Part shown: one piece after another, positions 26,077 to 36,627 of the stretch | How positions within the stretch are numbered: the first letter of the stretch is position 1 | Layout of the letters: each line of letters opens with the position of its first letter | Assembly (NCBI RefSeq): GCF_017873435.1 | Contig: NZ_JAGGKG010000003.1 | Location: forward strand, 62,001-126,000 | Source: Paenibacillus turicensis | GTDB lineage: Bacteria > Bacillota > Bacilli > Paenibacillales > Paenibacillaceae | Direction: 5' to 3' | DNA length: 64,000 bases | Program-made: the position numbers and the translations under genes | The notes under the pieces: generated by a model | Database searches by the model: none | Told to the model about the DNA's origin: nothing | Seen by the model: the letters and a program-made list of their open reading frames with translations, nothing else

Positions 26077-26122
26077 AAAATACCGAACTGACTTGACAAT
26101 GCTCATGTCAGTTTGGTATTTT
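26077..26122. terminator. Hairpin terminator overlapping the hrcA promoter
   Basis: AAAATACCGAACTGAC (26077-26092) pairs with GTCAGTTTGGTATTTT (26107-26122), 15 of 16 Watson-Crick plus one G-U, followed by TTGTATT. The loop contains the TTGACA -35 box. Confidence 0.65.
26093..26122 (+). promoter_or_regulatory. Sigma-A promoter of the hrcA operon
   Basis: TTGACA (26093-26098), 18-base spacer, TATTTT (26117-26122). Predicted transcription start is about 26129, directly before CIRCE, as expected for HrcA control. Confidence 0.65.
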
Positions 26123-26133
26123 TGTATTAGTGA

Positions 26134-26160
26134 TTAGCACTCATTAGAGTTGAGTGCTAA
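26134..26160. promoter_or_regulatory. CIRCE operator (HrcA binding site)
   Basis: TTAGCACTC, nine bases, GAGTGCTAA: a perfect match to the CIRCE inverted repeat, 39 bases before hrcA. HrcA bound here represses hrcA-grpE-dnaK-dnaJ until heat shock titrates the GroE chaperonin. Confidence 0.97.
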
Positions 26161-26199
26161 CGAGTGAAAAAATCTTAGTCTTTAGGAGGGAAACCTGCG

Positions 26200-27234
26200 A
26201 TGTTAACAGAGCGCCAAAGAATGATTTTAACTGCAATTGTCGATGACTATATTACTTCAGCGGAGCCTGTCGGCTCAAGAAGTATCTCGAAACGTGGAGA
26301 CGTAGCATTTAGTCCAGCTACCATTCGTAATGAAATGGCGGATCTGGAGGAGCTTGGATTTTTAGAGCAACCTCATACTTCAGCAGGACGTATTCCTTCA
26401 CATAAAGGGTATAGATATTATGTTGATCATATTAAGCCAATCAATTTAATTTCACCAGAAGAAGTGATTACATTAAAATCCTCTTTTGCAGAGAAACTAA
26501 ATGCAATTGAACAAGTGATTCAACAAGCCGGTTCTATTTTATCGCAAATGACAAATTATACTTCGATTTTGCTTGGACCTGAAATTTTTCATACCTCATT
26601 ACGGCATTTTCAGTTGTTGCCGTTAAATGAAAATCATGCCGTAGCGATCATCGTGACGAATACGGGACAGGTTGAAAATAAGACCGTACCGATTCCACCA
26701 GGTGTCTCCATCTCCGAAATGGAGAAGGTGGTGAACCTACTTAACCATAAATTAGTAGGTGTACCGATCTACAAATTGAAATCAGCAATTTATAGTGAAG
26801 TTGGTCAAGAAATGCAGCGTTATATTGATCATTATGAGGATTTAATGCACATGGTTGATCATGCACTAGACGGTAGTGGCTCAGAGGGACAACGCTTATT
26901 TTTAAGTGGTGCAACTAATATGCTGACACAACCAGAGTTTCGTGATGTTGAGAAGGTAAAAACGATTTTAGATTTACTTGATGAAACACCTACCGTTTTA
27001 AAAATGCTGACCTCAGCATCTACAGGAAGTGGAATACAGGTCAAGATTGGTACTGAAAATGATCACGAAGCATTTTCAAATTGTAGTTTAATTACAGCAA
27101 GTTATGCAGTTGAAGGTGAGGCAATCGGTACGATTGGAATTTTAGGTCCTACTCGGATGGATTATGGTCGTGTTATGGTGTTGCTGGATTTATTATCTAA
27201 GGATTTACCTAAAATATTAGCACGTCTTAGCTAA
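26200..27234 (+). CDS. hrcA: Heat-inducible transcription repressor HrcA
   Basis: Repressor of class I heat-shock operons, 344 residues. The N-terminal winged helix has MLTERQRMILTAIVDDYI, SAEPVGSRSISKRGDVAFSP and NEMADLEELGFLEQPHTSAG with RIPSHKGYRYYVD, all diagnostic. The C-terminal GAF-like dimerisation region includes LFLSGATNMLTQPEF and a conserved end GTIGILGPTRMDYGRVM. GGAGGGA precedes the ATG. It is the first gene of the CIRCE-controlled operon and represses itself. Confidence 0.97.
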   Translation: MLTERQRMILTAIVDDYITSAEPVGSRSISKRGDVAFSPATIRNEMADLEELGFLEQPHTSAGRIPSHKGYRYYVDHIKPINLISPEEVITLKSSFAEKLNAIEQVIQQAGSILSQMTNYTSILLGPEIFHTSLRHFQLLPLNENHAVAIIVTNTGQVENKTVPIPPGVSISEMEKVVNLLNHKLVGVPIYKLKSAIYSEVGQEMQRYIDHYEDLMHMVDHALDGSGSEGQRLFLSGATNMLTQPEFRDVEKVKTILDLLDETPTVLKMLTSASTGSGIQVKIGTENDHEAFSNCSLITASYAVEGEAIGTIGILGPTRMDYGRVMVLLDLLSKDLPKILARLS

Positions 27235-27303
27235 GCTAAGCTTTATAGATACAAACTTTTGCAATCTAATGAACACTTGTAGTAGGTTAAGGAGGTGAAC
27301 AGC

Positions 27304-27909
27304 TTGAAGGACAAACAGAAATCTATGAATATCAATAGTGAGGAAGAAACAATGGAAACGATGAATGCGAATCAAGAATATACAGATTCTGATGCTGTGG
27401 AGGATGTTAATGAGTCAACTACAGTGAATCAAGAGGAGCAAGCAGTTGATATGAAGGATAACTCCGAGTTATCAAAGCTGCAAGCAGAATTAGAAGAGCA
27501 ACAGCAGCGTGTGCTTAGAACACAAGCTGATTTTGATAATTTCCGTCGCCGTACACAAAAGGAAAAAGAGGATTTAGCTAAATATGCATCTTCATTATTA
27601 ATTACAGAGCTTTTACCTGTTATTGATAATTTTGAAAGAGCCCTTTCCACTGGAACAGACAATCCCGAAGTTTCATCTTATGCTAAAGGTGTTGAGATGA
27701 TTTTTCGTCAACTAGAAGGGGTGCTTAAGGCAGAAGGTCTAGAGGAAATGAATTCCGTAGGTCAGCCATTTAACCCTGAGTTTCACCAAGCAATTATGCA
27801 GGTGGAATCTGACGAATATGAAGAAGGTATTGTTGTTGAAGAAGTACAAAAGGGTTATAAGCTTAAAGATCGTGTGCTTCGTCCCGCAATGGTTAAAGTT
27901 AGTAGCTAA
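27304..27909 (+). CDS. grpE: Nucleotide exchange factor GrpE
   Basis: DnaK cochaperone that releases ADP. The product is about 201 residues, with an acidic disordered N-terminus (about 1-55), a long coiled coil (SELSKLQAELEEQQQRVLRT), then ADFDNFRRRTQKEKEDLAKY and the beta domain with GQPFNPEFHQAIMQVESDEY and GYKLKDRVLRPAMVKVS. I prefer the TTG at 27304 because AAGGAGG ends eight bases upstream; a GTG at 27295 overlaps the binding site. Second gene of the hrcA operon. Confidence 0.95.
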   Translation: MKDKQKSMNINSEEETMETMNANQEYTDSDAVEDVNESTTVNQEEQAVDMKDNSELSKLQAELEEQQQRVLRTQADFDNFRRRTQKEKEDLAKYASSLLITELLPVIDNFERALSTGTDNPEVSSYAKGVEMIFRQLEGVLKAEGLEEMNSVGQPFNPEFHQAIMQVESDEYEEGIVVEEVQKGYKLKDRVLRPAMVKVSS

Positions 27910-27977
27910 GACATAAAGCGTTTTTTAAAATGTCCAGTACTAAAAAATATACATTTGTACAACCCACATACTTATAA

Positions 27978-29840
<1,863 letters not shown>

Positions 29841-29874
29841 GCTACGATAAACATGTAAATGAACTGGTGAGCCG

Positions 29875-29913
29875 GGAAGGTCAAAGTGCGGGCGCTCCGC
29901 GCTTTGACTTTCC
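29875..29913 (+). terminator. GC-rich hairpin between dnaK and dnaJ
   Basis: GGAAGGTCAAAGTGCG (29875-29890) pairs with CGCGCTTTGACTTTCC (29898-29913) over 16 positions with two G-U pairs, followed by TTTTG. It is a partial terminator or mRNA-stabilising structure that could lower dnaJ relative to dnaK. Confidence 0.7.
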
Positions 29914-29975
29914 TTTTGCCGGATTAAGGGGACTTAATCCATATGCCAGTGATATAGACATATGGGGGTGGAAGA

Positions 29976-31097
29976 ATGGCTGATAAACGTGATTACTATG
30001 AGGTGTTAGGACTTAGTAAAGACGCTTCTGATGATGATATTAAAAAAGCGTACCGCAAGCTTGCACGCCAATATCACCCTGACGTGAATAAGGCTGATGA
30101 TGCGGAAACTAAGTTTAAAGAAGTAAAAGAAGCCTATGATGTGCTAAGTGATTCAGGCCAACGTGCAAGATATGATCAATATGGTCATATCGATCCAAAT
30201 CAAGGAATGGGCGGTGGCTTCTCAGGTGGAGACTTTGGTGGCTTCGGCGATATCTTTGATATGTTCTTTGGTGGTGGCGGGGGTAGACGTGACCCAAATG
30301 CACCACAACGTGGAAATGATCTGCAATATACGATGACCGTGGAGTTTAAGGAAGCGGTTTTTGGTAAAGAAACAGACATTACGATTCCAAGAACAGAAAA
30401 TTGTGACACATGTTCGGGTACTGGAGCGAAGCCAGGCACGAAACCACAGACTTGTGGCGTATGTCATGGTTCTGGTCAAGAAGAGGTTGTACAAAACACA
30501 CCATTTGGTCGTATGGTGAACCGTCGCAGCTGTAGCAATTGTGGAGGCCGCGGTCAAATCATTAAGGAAAAATGTACGACGTGTCAAGGTAGCGGTAAAG
30601 TTCGTAAGCAACGTAAAATTCATGTGCGTATCCCTGCGGGTGTAGATGATGGAGCACAACTTCGCATGACAGGTGAAGGTGAAGGCGGATTACGTGGCGG
30701 CCCAGCAGGTGATTTATACATTATTATTCGCGTGAAGAGTCATGACTTCTTCGAGCGTGAAGGTGATGATATTTATTGTGAGGTTCCACTTACCTTTGCT
30801 CAAGCTGCACTTGGAGACGAAATCGAAATTCCAACACTTACAGAGAAGGTTAAGCTTAAAGTACCTGCAGGCACACAGACAGGAACCTACTTCCGTCTAA
30901 AAGGTAAAGGCGTTCCTCGTTTACGTGGTATCGGTCAAGGTGATCAACACATTAAAGTTGTGGTGGTTACACCTAGCAAGCTAAGTGATGAGCAAAAGGA
31001 ATTAATGCGTCAATTTGCTGCATTGGATGGAGAGCAAACGCATGAGCATGAGCAATCATTTTTTGACCGTATGAAGCGTGCGTTTCTAGGAGATTAA
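29976..31097 (+). CDS. dnaJ: Chaperone protein DnaJ (Hsp40)
   Basis: DnaK cochaperone, 373 residues. The J domain holds [20 protein letters not shown] and the HPD motif in YHPDVNK. A Gly/Phe-rich linker follows (about 75-105, [20 protein letters not shown]). Four zinc-finger repeats begin near residue 143 ([32 protein letters not shown]), then the C-terminal substrate-binding domains. Last gene of the CIRCE operon, followed by a perfect hairpin. Confidence 0.98.
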   Translation: MADKRDYYEVLGLSKDASDDDIKKAYRKLARQYHPDVNKADDAETKFKEVKEAYDVLSDSGQRARYDQYGHIDPNQGMGGGFSGGDFGGFGDIFDMFFGGGGGRRDPNAPQRGNDLQYTMTVEFKEAVFGKETDITIPRTENCDTCSGTGAKPGTKPQTCGVCHGSGQEEVVQNTPFGRMVNRRSCSNCGGRGQIIKEKCTTCQGSGKVRKQRKIHVRIPAGVDDGAQLRMTGEGEGGLRGGPAGDLYIIIRVKSHDFFEREGDDIYCEVPLTFAQAALGDEIEIPTLTEKVKLKVPAGTQTGTYFRLKGKGVPRLRGIGQGDQHIKVVVVTPSKLSDEQKELMRQFAALDGEQTHEHEQSFFDRMKRAFLGD

Positions 31098-31135
31098 ACT
31101 TTGCTAATTTATATAATATAGGTCTTAACCTTATT

Positions 31136-31167
31136 AACAGGTCGACATCTTTCGATGTCGACCTGTT
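31136..31167 (+). terminator. Hairpin terminator after dnaJ
   Basis: Perfect 14-base arms AACAGGTCGACATC and GATGTCGACCTGTT around TTTC. The following ATACTATATAATG is T-poor and contains a TATAAT (31174-31179) that could serve as the -10 of the response regulator gene. Confidence 0.7.
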
Positions 31168-31284
31168 ATACTATATAATGCAATATAGAGACATAACAAA
31201 AATTGTCTAGTAAGGGTGGTTTCCCTAAAGTAGAAAACCGAGGAATGGGGTCATATTTAGTGATGCTTAAAAGGAACCTATTTT

Positions 31285-31998
31285 ATGATTAAGGTAATGA
31301 TTGTTGAAGACGATCCGATGGTGGCTCAATTTAATCAGCATTATTTAGAGCAAATTGAAGGTTATCAATGCGTTTCGATGGTTACCTCAGTGGATGAGGC
31401 GATCGTAATGATTCAGGAGGTTAAACCACAGCTTATTTTACTTGACTTATATATGCGTAAAAAGGGAGGGTTTGATCTACTACGTTTATTGCGAAGTAAT
31501 GCTGAAAATGTAGATGTCATTATCATTTCCGCAGCTAGAGATCCTGAAAGTATAAAGAAGGCATTGCAGTATGGTGCTGTTGATTATTTGATTAAGCCGT
31601 TTCATTTTTCTAGGTTTAAAGAGGCTTTAGAAAATTATAGAGATAGATTTGATAAGATGATTGGGATGGAGCATGTGGGCCAAGAAGATGTAGACCATCT
31701 CATTAAACGTTCCCACAACATGCAAACGACGGTTCATGAGTTGCCTAAGGGGCTTACGTTAGGAACCTTAAATATACTATGGGAAGTCATTAAGCAATAC
31801 CGCCATGCGCTTTTTTCAACCGATGATATTTCAGCTAGCAGTGGGATTTCCCGTGTATCTGTCCGTAAATATTTATCCTTTATGCTTGAGATTGGTGTTT
31901 TAGAAAGTGAAATTTCTTATGGAACAGGTGGCAGACCTTTAGATCAATTCCGTGTTGTACCTGGGCAAGAAAATTGGATTCATCAATATAAGAACTAG
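31285..31998 (+). CDS. CitB/DcuR-type response regulator (orphan)
   Basis: Two-component response regulator of 237 residues. The receiver domain has VMIVEDDPMVAQFNQHYL with the acidic pair at 9-10, the phosphoacceptor Asp near 54 in LILLDLYMRKKGG, and the conserved Lys in LIKPFHFSRFKEAL. The C-terminal helix-turn-helix SASSGISRVSVRKYLSFMLE and the ending SYGTGGRPLDQFRVV are typical of the CitT/DctR/MalR group, which respond to C4-dicarboxylates or citrate. Such regulators normally sit beside a CitA-type histidine kinase. None is within this window, so its partner is elsewhere or missing. The leader (31180-31284) shows nothing else definite. Confidence 0.88.
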   Translation: MIKVMIVEDDPMVAQFNQHYLEQIEGYQCVSMVTSVDEAIVMIQEVKPQLILLDLYMRKKGGFDLLRLLRSNAENVDVIIISAARDPESIKKALQYGAVDYLIKPFHFSRFKEALENYRDRFDKMIGMEHVGQEDVDHLIKRSHNMQTTVHELPKGLTLGTLNILWEVIKQYRHALFSTDDISASSGISRVSVRKYLSFMLEIGVLESEISYGTGGRPLDQFRVVPGQENWIHQYKN

Positions 31999-32133
31999 GG
32001 TGAGTTTGAAACCGCCCTAATATTTTTGGCTGTTTATTGGCATTCTATTCCTTTAGAGGGGTTCACACCGCTGGAGCGACTGTTTTCTGTGTAGGAACCT
32101 TCTTATTATCTAAATGAAAGGGAAGAAAATGAC

Positions 32134-32502
32134 ATGGCAGAAAAAAATATTTTAGCTTATTTTAGAAGTCCAGAGGAAGCTGAAAATGCTGCTCGCAAGC
32201 TCGAAAGTATTCGAGTACAATCGTTATCCATCGATCGCTTTAGCAGGTATGGTGGCAACAGCTACGATTATAGTAATGTTATATCGGATACAATGAGAGG
32301 ATTAGGATATGCGTCCTATTCAGGTTTTTTTGGGATCGCTAGCCAAGGTGTATTATCTGCTGCTGATCCATCCTCTAGTGGGATGAGTCATGGTGGAGCC
32401 GGTGGCCCTACGGGATACGATATATTACTCACTGTCATTGTTGACGATGCTTACCACCACCAAGCCTTACGTATTATCGAAGAAGCTGGCGGGAAAATAT
32501 AA
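32134..32502 (+). CDS. Conserved small protein of unknown function
   Basis: A 122-residue protein with an N-terminal ferredoxin-like pattern (NILAYFRSPEEAENAARKLE, then SLSIDRFSRYGG), a Gly/Ser-rich middle (about 45-95) and a C-terminal stretch ILLTVIVDDAYHHQALRIIE ending in EAGGKI, which looks like the second half of the same alpha/beta fold. It resembles general-stress YflT-like proteins in outline, but I cannot name a family. Its place between dnaJ and prmA fits an uncharacterised gene found there in Paenibacillus-type genomes. A compact terminator follows. Confidence 0.65.
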   Translation: MAEKNILAYFRSPEEAENAARKLESIRVQSLSIDRFSRYGGNSYDYSNVISDTMRGLGYASYSGFFGIASQGVLSAADPSSSGMSHGGAGGPTGYDILLTVIVDDAYHHQALRIIEEAGGKI

Positions 32503-32522
32503 AATCCTCAAGGAGGGTTTTT
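32501..32522 (+). terminator. Intrinsic terminator before prmA
   Basis: AATCCTC pairs with GAGGGTT (one G-U) around a three-base loop, followed by TTT. Confidence 0.6.
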
Positions 32523-32580
32523 ACCTTTTTAGACTATGGGGTAGAGATCCTCTTATTTTCTCAAAATGCTAGTTGTTTTT

Positions 32581-32609
32581 TTGTCACTGCATGTATTCTA
32601 TAGTACAAT
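32581..32609 (+). promoter_or_regulatory. Sigma-A promoter of the prmA operon
   Basis: TTGTCA (32581-32586), 17-base spacer, TACAAT (32604-32609), 37 bases before the prmA start. Confidence 0.7.
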
Positions 32610-32646
32610 AGTAGTCATGCAAACATATAATGGAGGCGGAATTTTA

Positions 32647-33618
32647 ATGATTTGGACTGAGATTACTATACATACAACTGAAGAAGCAGTTGAGATGATA
32701 TCGAACTTTTTACATGAATCGGGTGCTGGTGGGGTTACGATTGATGAGCACGTAGATAATAGCAAACCAAGAGATACCTCGCTTGGACAATGGTTTGAAA
32801 TTCCGCCTAACGATATTCCAGAAGGTGAAGCAAAAATTAGTGGATACTTTCGAGAAGGTATAAATATCGAAGAAGTGATCCAGGTGATTACGGAACGTAT
32901 TGCAGAACTGAAGGATTACAATATCGATGCTGGTAAAGCAACCATAACTTCCAAGCCTGTGCATGAGGATGATTGGGCGAACAATTGGAAGCAATATTTC
33001 AAGCCACTTCGTGTATCTGAGAGGCTTACGATTAAGCCGACGTGGGAGGAGTATACACCTGAGAGCCCAGAGGAAAAAATTATTGAGCTTGATCCTGGGA
33101 TGGCATTTGGGACAGGAACACACCCAACGACTTCACTATGCTTGCGAACATTAGAAAGTGTTATTCAAGAGGGTGACGAGGTCATTGATGTTGGTACAGG
33201 TTCAGGTATTTTGGCCATTGGAGCTTGTCAGTTAGGAGCATCACGTGTGCTTGCCCTTGATTTGGATCCTGTAGCGGTATCTAGCGCGACTGAAAATGTA
33301 AAGCTAAACAATTTAGAAGATGAGATCACTGTTATTGAAAGTGATTTATTGTCTGTAATTAAGGGAGAAGAGATGTCTTCTTCATTAGGCGTACAGTTGC
33401 CTGTACGTGTAGTTGTCGCTAACATTTTGGCTGAAATTATTTTAATGTTCCATGGCGATGTATATGAGGCGTTACAGCCAGGTGGGTATTTTATTGCATC
33501 AGGGATTTACAAAAACAAGGTTGAGGTTGTTGAAGCAGGCTTAACAGATGTAGGTTTTGAAATTGTTGAAATTAATCGTGATGAGGATTGGGTCGCTTTT
33601 GTAGCGAGGAAGAGGTAA
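32647..33618 (+). CDS. prmA: Ribosomal protein L11 methyltransferase
   Basis: SAM-dependent methyltransferase modifying ribosomal protein L11, 323 residues. The N-terminal substrate-recognition domain contains WTEITIHTTEEAVEMISNFL; the catalytic domain has IELDPGMAFGTGTHPTTSLC, VIDVGTGSGILAIGACQLGA (SAM motif I) and VVVANILAEIILMF, closely matching PrmA. A longer frame starts at 32566, but it overlaps the promoter; GGAGGCGG selects the ATG at 32647. It begins a probable operon with the protease, rsmE and mtaB. Confidence 0.95.
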   Translation: MIWTEITIHTTEEAVEMISNFLHESGAGGVTIDEHVDNSKPRDTSLGQWFEIPPNDIPEGEAKISGYFREGINIEEVIQVITERIAELKDYNIDAGKATITSKPVHEDDWANNWKQYFKPLRVSERLTIKPTWEEYTPESPEEKIIELDPGMAFGTGTHPTTSLCLRTLESVIQEGDEVIDVGTGSGILAIGACQLGASRVLALDLDPVAVSSATENVKLNNLEDEITVIESDLLSVIKGEEMSSSLGVQLPVRVVVANILAEIILMFHGDVYEALQPGGYFIASGIYKNKVEVVEAGLTDVGFEIVEINRDEDWVAFVARKR

Positions 33619-33625
33619 CTAGCGT

Positions 33626-34312
33626 ATGGAGTTTTTAGATCGTCTTTTGTATTATCCTGTAGCACATATGCCGTTTTTTTTAATCGCAATTTTAATTGCA
33701 TTTTCTGTACATGAATTTTCTCATGCTTATTTTGCCAATAAGTTTGGTGACCCAACTGCAAAGCTTTTGGGGAGAGTCACTTTAAATCCAGCATCACATA
33801 TTGATTTTTTTGGTGCCTTTTTATTAGTATTTGCTGGTTTTGGCTGGGCTCGTCCTGTTCCCGTAAATAGAGAAAATTTCAGCAATCCACGTGTTATGAG
33901 CTTAATTGTAACTGCAGCGGGTCCGATAAGTAACCTCCTGCTTGGGATTGTTGGTACTTTTATTTATATCGGTTTAAATCATTTTGGCGTTATTTCTAAT
34001 GTAAGTGGAGATACATTAAGCTCGTCATTAATATTGTTTTTCTACTATTTTAATTTTATGAACTACTTTTTATTTGTATTTAACCTTATCCCATTACCAC
34101 CACTTGATGGTTATCGTATTTTAGAGGAGCTTGTTCCACGTTCAGCATTAGCTTCCTTAAAAAGAATTGAAAACTGGGCAATGTTTATTTTTCTATTAAT
34201 ATTAATCGTTCCTCAGATTCAAATGTATACGATTAGTCCGTTACGCAACTTTGCAATTACGTTGTATTCCGGGTTTGTTAATTTAGCTTTTAACTTATTT
34301 TCATTATTTTAG
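33626..34312 (+). CDS. Site-2 protease family (M50) membrane metalloprotease
   Basis: Polytopic membrane protein of 228 residues with about five hydrophobic segments. The zinc motif HEFSH (in AFSVHEFSHAYFANKFGDPT) lies in the first helix, followed by LGRVTLNPASHIDFFGAFLL and, near the C-terminal half, NLIPLPPLDGYRIL, whose Asp is the third zinc ligand. It lacks PDZ domains, so it belongs to the small YwhC/Rv-type subgroup rather than RseP. The substrate is unknown. It follows prmA after seven bases and is characteristic of Paenibacillus-like gene order. Confidence 0.9.
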   Translation: MEFLDRLLYYPVAHMPFFLIAILIAFSVHEFSHAYFANKFGDPTAKLLGRVTLNPASHIDFFGAFLLVFAGFGWARPVPVNRENFSNPRVMSLIVTAAGPISNLLLGIVGTFIYIGLNHFGVISNVSGDTLSSSLILFFYYFNFMNYFLFVFNLIPLPPLDGYRILEELVPRSALASLKRIENWAMFIFLLILIVPQIQMYTISPLRNFAITLYSGFVNLAFNLFSLF

Positions 34313-34381
34313 CGTTTTTGTTTGCTTATTATGATGATTAAGAAGTTTAGGATGATTTAATGAGATAAGGATGGATGACAG

Positions 34382-35146
34382 TTGCAACGTTATTTTGTAC
34401 AACCAGAGCAATTTGGTGAGGAAATCGTGAGTATAACGGGTGAGGATGTTAAGCATATTGCTCGTGTCATGCGCTCACAAATTGGTGATAAAATTATTGT
34501 TAGTGATGGCGTCTCTAAAGTAGCTATTACTGAAATTGTGATGCTGGAGCAACAGGAGGTGCAGTCACGAATTATAGAGTGGCTCACCTCGAAAGCGGAA
34601 CCTGAGCTACAAGTAACCATTGCTCAAAGCTTGCCGAAAGGCGATAAAATGGAGATTGTCATTCAGAAATGTACTGAAATTGGCGCGGCTACTTTTCTTC
34701 CTTTTTTATCAGAGAGAACCGTTGTTCAATACGATCAGAAAAAAGAAGCAAAGCGTACAGAGCGCTGGCGTAAAATTGCCAAGGAAGCGGCGGAGCAAGC
34801 ACACCGTGATGTTGTTCCACAGGTATTGTCCCCTGTATCATGGAAGCAACTATTAGCTTCGTTAGCTGACTTTGATTTAGTATGTTTTTGTTATGAGAAG
34901 GAAGATGGGCAGCAGCTTAGGGATATTGTTGCTCCATTTGTGAATAGTATGTTACCTGATCAACAATATCGTGTGGCAATTGTCGTAGGCCCAGAAGGTG
35001 GCTTCAGCGAAGCAGAGGTGCTCGCGGCTGAGGCAGCAGGAGCAATATCTATTGGCTTAGGAAGAAGAATTTTAAGAACAGAAACAGCTGCAATGGCAGC
35101 TTTAACTTGTATTATGTATGAATCTGGAGAAATGGGAGGAGTCTGA
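34382..35146 (+). CDS. rsmE: 16S rRNA m3U1498 methyltransferase
   Basis: SPOUT-fold methyltransferase that methylates U1498 of 16S rRNA, 254 residues. It opens QRYFVQPEQFGEEIVSITGE, followed by DVKHIARVMRSQIGD. The catalytic half shows AQSLPKGDKMEIVIQKCTEI, AEQAHRDVVPQV and the knot VVGPEGGFSEAEV with LGRRILRTETAAMAAL, all diagnostic. The start is TTG at 34382, and the upstream AAGGATG is a moderate binding site. Four bases separate it from mtaB. Confidence 0.95.
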   Translation: MQRYFVQPEQFGEEIVSITGEDVKHIARVMRSQIGDKIIVSDGVSKVAITEIVMLEQQEVQSRIIEWLTSKAEPELQVTIAQSLPKGDKMEIVIQKCTEIGAATFLPFLSERTVVQYDQKKEAKRTERWRKIAKEAAEQAHRDVVPQVLSPVSWKQLLASLADFDLVCFCYEKEDGQQLRDIVAPFVNSMLPDQQYRVAIVVGPEGGFSEAEVLAAEAAGAISIGLGRRILRTETAAMAALTCIMYESGEMGGV

Positions 35147-35150
35147 AGCT

Positions 35151-36491
35151 ATGCCGTCAGTTGCATTTTATACATTAGGTTGTAAAGTTAACTTTTATGA
35201 TACGGAAGCGATTTGGCAGTTATTTAAAAATGATGGGTATGAGCAGGTTGATTTTGAGCAAACGGCGGATGTGTATTTAATCAATACATGTACCGTTACA
35301 AACACAGGGGACAAAAAGAGTAGACAAATTATTCGTCGTGCCGTGCGTAAAAATCCGGATGCGATTGTTGCTGTCACAGGTTGTTATGCACAAACATCAC
35401 CTGCTGAAATTTTAGATATTCCTGGCGTGGATCTTGTCGTAGGAACGCAGGATCGGGATAAGCTCATGGATTATGTGCAGCAAATTCAGCGTGAACGCCA
35501 ACCTATTAATGCGGTTCGGAATATTATGAAAACAAGAGAGTTTGAGGAATTGGACGTGCCTAATTTTACAGGACATACACGTGCATTTTTAAAAATTCAA
35601 GAGGGCTGTAACAACTTTTGTACATTTTGTATCATCCCTTGGTCTCGTGGTCTTTCTCGAAGCCGTGATCCGCAAAGTGTTGTAGCGCAAGCGAAGCAAC
35701 TTGTTGCCTCAGGGTATAAGGAGATTGTGTTAACTGGGATTCATACTGGTGGTTATGGCGATGATTTAGAAGACTATAGCTTGTCTGATTTACTAGTAGA
35801 CTTAGATAAGGTAGAAGGCTTAGGTCGTATTCGCATTAGCTCAATCGAAGCAAGTCAAATTGATGAAAAAATGCTGAATGTCCTTAAAAACTCATCTAAA
35901 ATGTGTCGGCACTTCCACATCCCATTGCAGGCGGGGAGTAATGAAGTGTTGAAGCGCATGCGTCGTAAATATACGATTGAGGAATATGCTGAAAAAATTA
36001 AAATGATTCGCGAGTTTATGCCAGAGGTGGCGATTACTACGGATGTTATCGTTGGTTTCCCTGGTGAAACGGAAGAGATGTTCCGTGAAGGTTATGAAGC
36101 GATGAAGGCGATTGGCTTCTCAGAAATGCACGTATTCCCTTATTCTCAACGTACAGGTACTCCTGCGGCGAAGATGGATAATCAAGTGGACGAAGAGGTT
36201 AAGCACGCAAGAGTGCACGAATTGATCGAGTTATCAGAGAAAATGCAGCTTGAGTATGCCAAAGGCTTTGAAGGACAAGAATTGTTAGTGATCCCGGAAC
36301 GTGATGATAAAGGGGTTGCAGGAGATGGTTATGTAATGGGCTTTAGCGATAACTATTTACAGGTTCGCTTCCCTTGCTCACAAGATGTGACAGGCAAGTT
36401 ATGTCGTGTTAAATTAACCAAAGCAGGAATTAATACATGTGAAGGTGAACTGCTAGCTGTGAGTGAAGAACGTACACAGGCTGTCATATAA
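35151..36491 (+). CDS. mtaB: tRNA t6A37 methylthiotransferase MtaB
   Basis: Radical SAM methylthiotransferase converting t6A37 to ms2t6A37 in tRNA decoding ANN codons, 446 residues. The N-terminal UPF0004 domain opens with AFYTLGCKVNFYDTEAIWQL and has Cys residues in INTCTVTN and VTGCYAQTSP for the auxiliary cluster. The radical SAM cluster motif is QEGCNNFCTFCIIPWSRG, followed by GIHTGGYG and HFHIPLQAGSNEVLKRMRR. A C-terminal TRAM domain completes the order. GGGAGGA selects the ATG at 35151, although an in-frame start overlapping rsmE exists. LGCKVNFYDTE identifies MtaB rather than MiaB. Confidence 0.95.
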   Translation: MPSVAFYTLGCKVNFYDTEAIWQLFKNDGYEQVDFEQTADVYLINTCTVTNTGDKKSRQIIRRAVRKNPDAIVAVTGCYAQTSPAEILDIPGVDLVVGTQDRDKLMDYVQQIQRERQPINAVRNIMKTREFEELDVPNFTGHTRAFLKIQEGCNNFCTFCIIPWSRGLSRSRDPQSVVAQAKQLVASGYKEIVLTGIHTGGYGDDLEDYSLSDLLVDLDKVEGLGRIRISSIEASQIDEKMLNVLKNSSKMCRHFHIPLQAGSNEVLKRMRRKYTIEEYAEKIKMIREFMPEVAITTDVIVGFPGETEEMFREGYEAMKAIGFSEMHVFPYSQRTGTPAAKMDNQVDEEVKHARVHELIELSEKMQLEYAKGFEGQELLVIPERDDKGVAGDGYVMGFSDNYLQVRFPCSQDVTGKLCRVKLTKAGINTCEGELLAVSEERTQAVI

Positions 36492-36528
36492 TTAATAATC
36501 TATATCGTTTGAAATTAGTTTCTTTAAC

Positions 36529-36601
36529 CAAGGATTTCGTCCTTTGTCAATAGAGTTGCGTATAAAGTCGTAGCTGTTGGCTTAGTGACCTGAAATCCTT
36601 G
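36529..36601 (+). other. Leader with competing hairpins before the NUDIX gene
   Basis: CAAGGATTTC (36529-36538) pairs perfectly with GAAATCCTTG (36592-36601), and its CAAGGA also pairs locally with TCCTTTG nearby. Two mutually exclusive pairings just before the ribosome binding site (36613-36618) could regulate the NUDIX gene. No known riboswitch motif is recognised. Confidence 0.35.
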
Positions 36602-36627
36602 TTGTTAATTATAAGGAGATGAAGGAT

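Noticed and set aside
30222..30659. Minus-strand 145-codon frame inside dnaJ
   Set aside because: It reflects the Gly-rich and zinc-finger codons of dnaJ read backwards.
31210..31260. Possible T-box because of AAGGGTGGTTTCCC
   Set aside because: No specifier stem, no full T-box consensus (TGGNACCGCG) and no antiterminator are present; the downstream gene is a response regulator, not an aminoacyl or amino-acid gene.
32710..33123. Minus-strand 137-codon frame inside prmA
   Set aside because: It lies opposite a conserved methyltransferase gene and shows no domain pattern.
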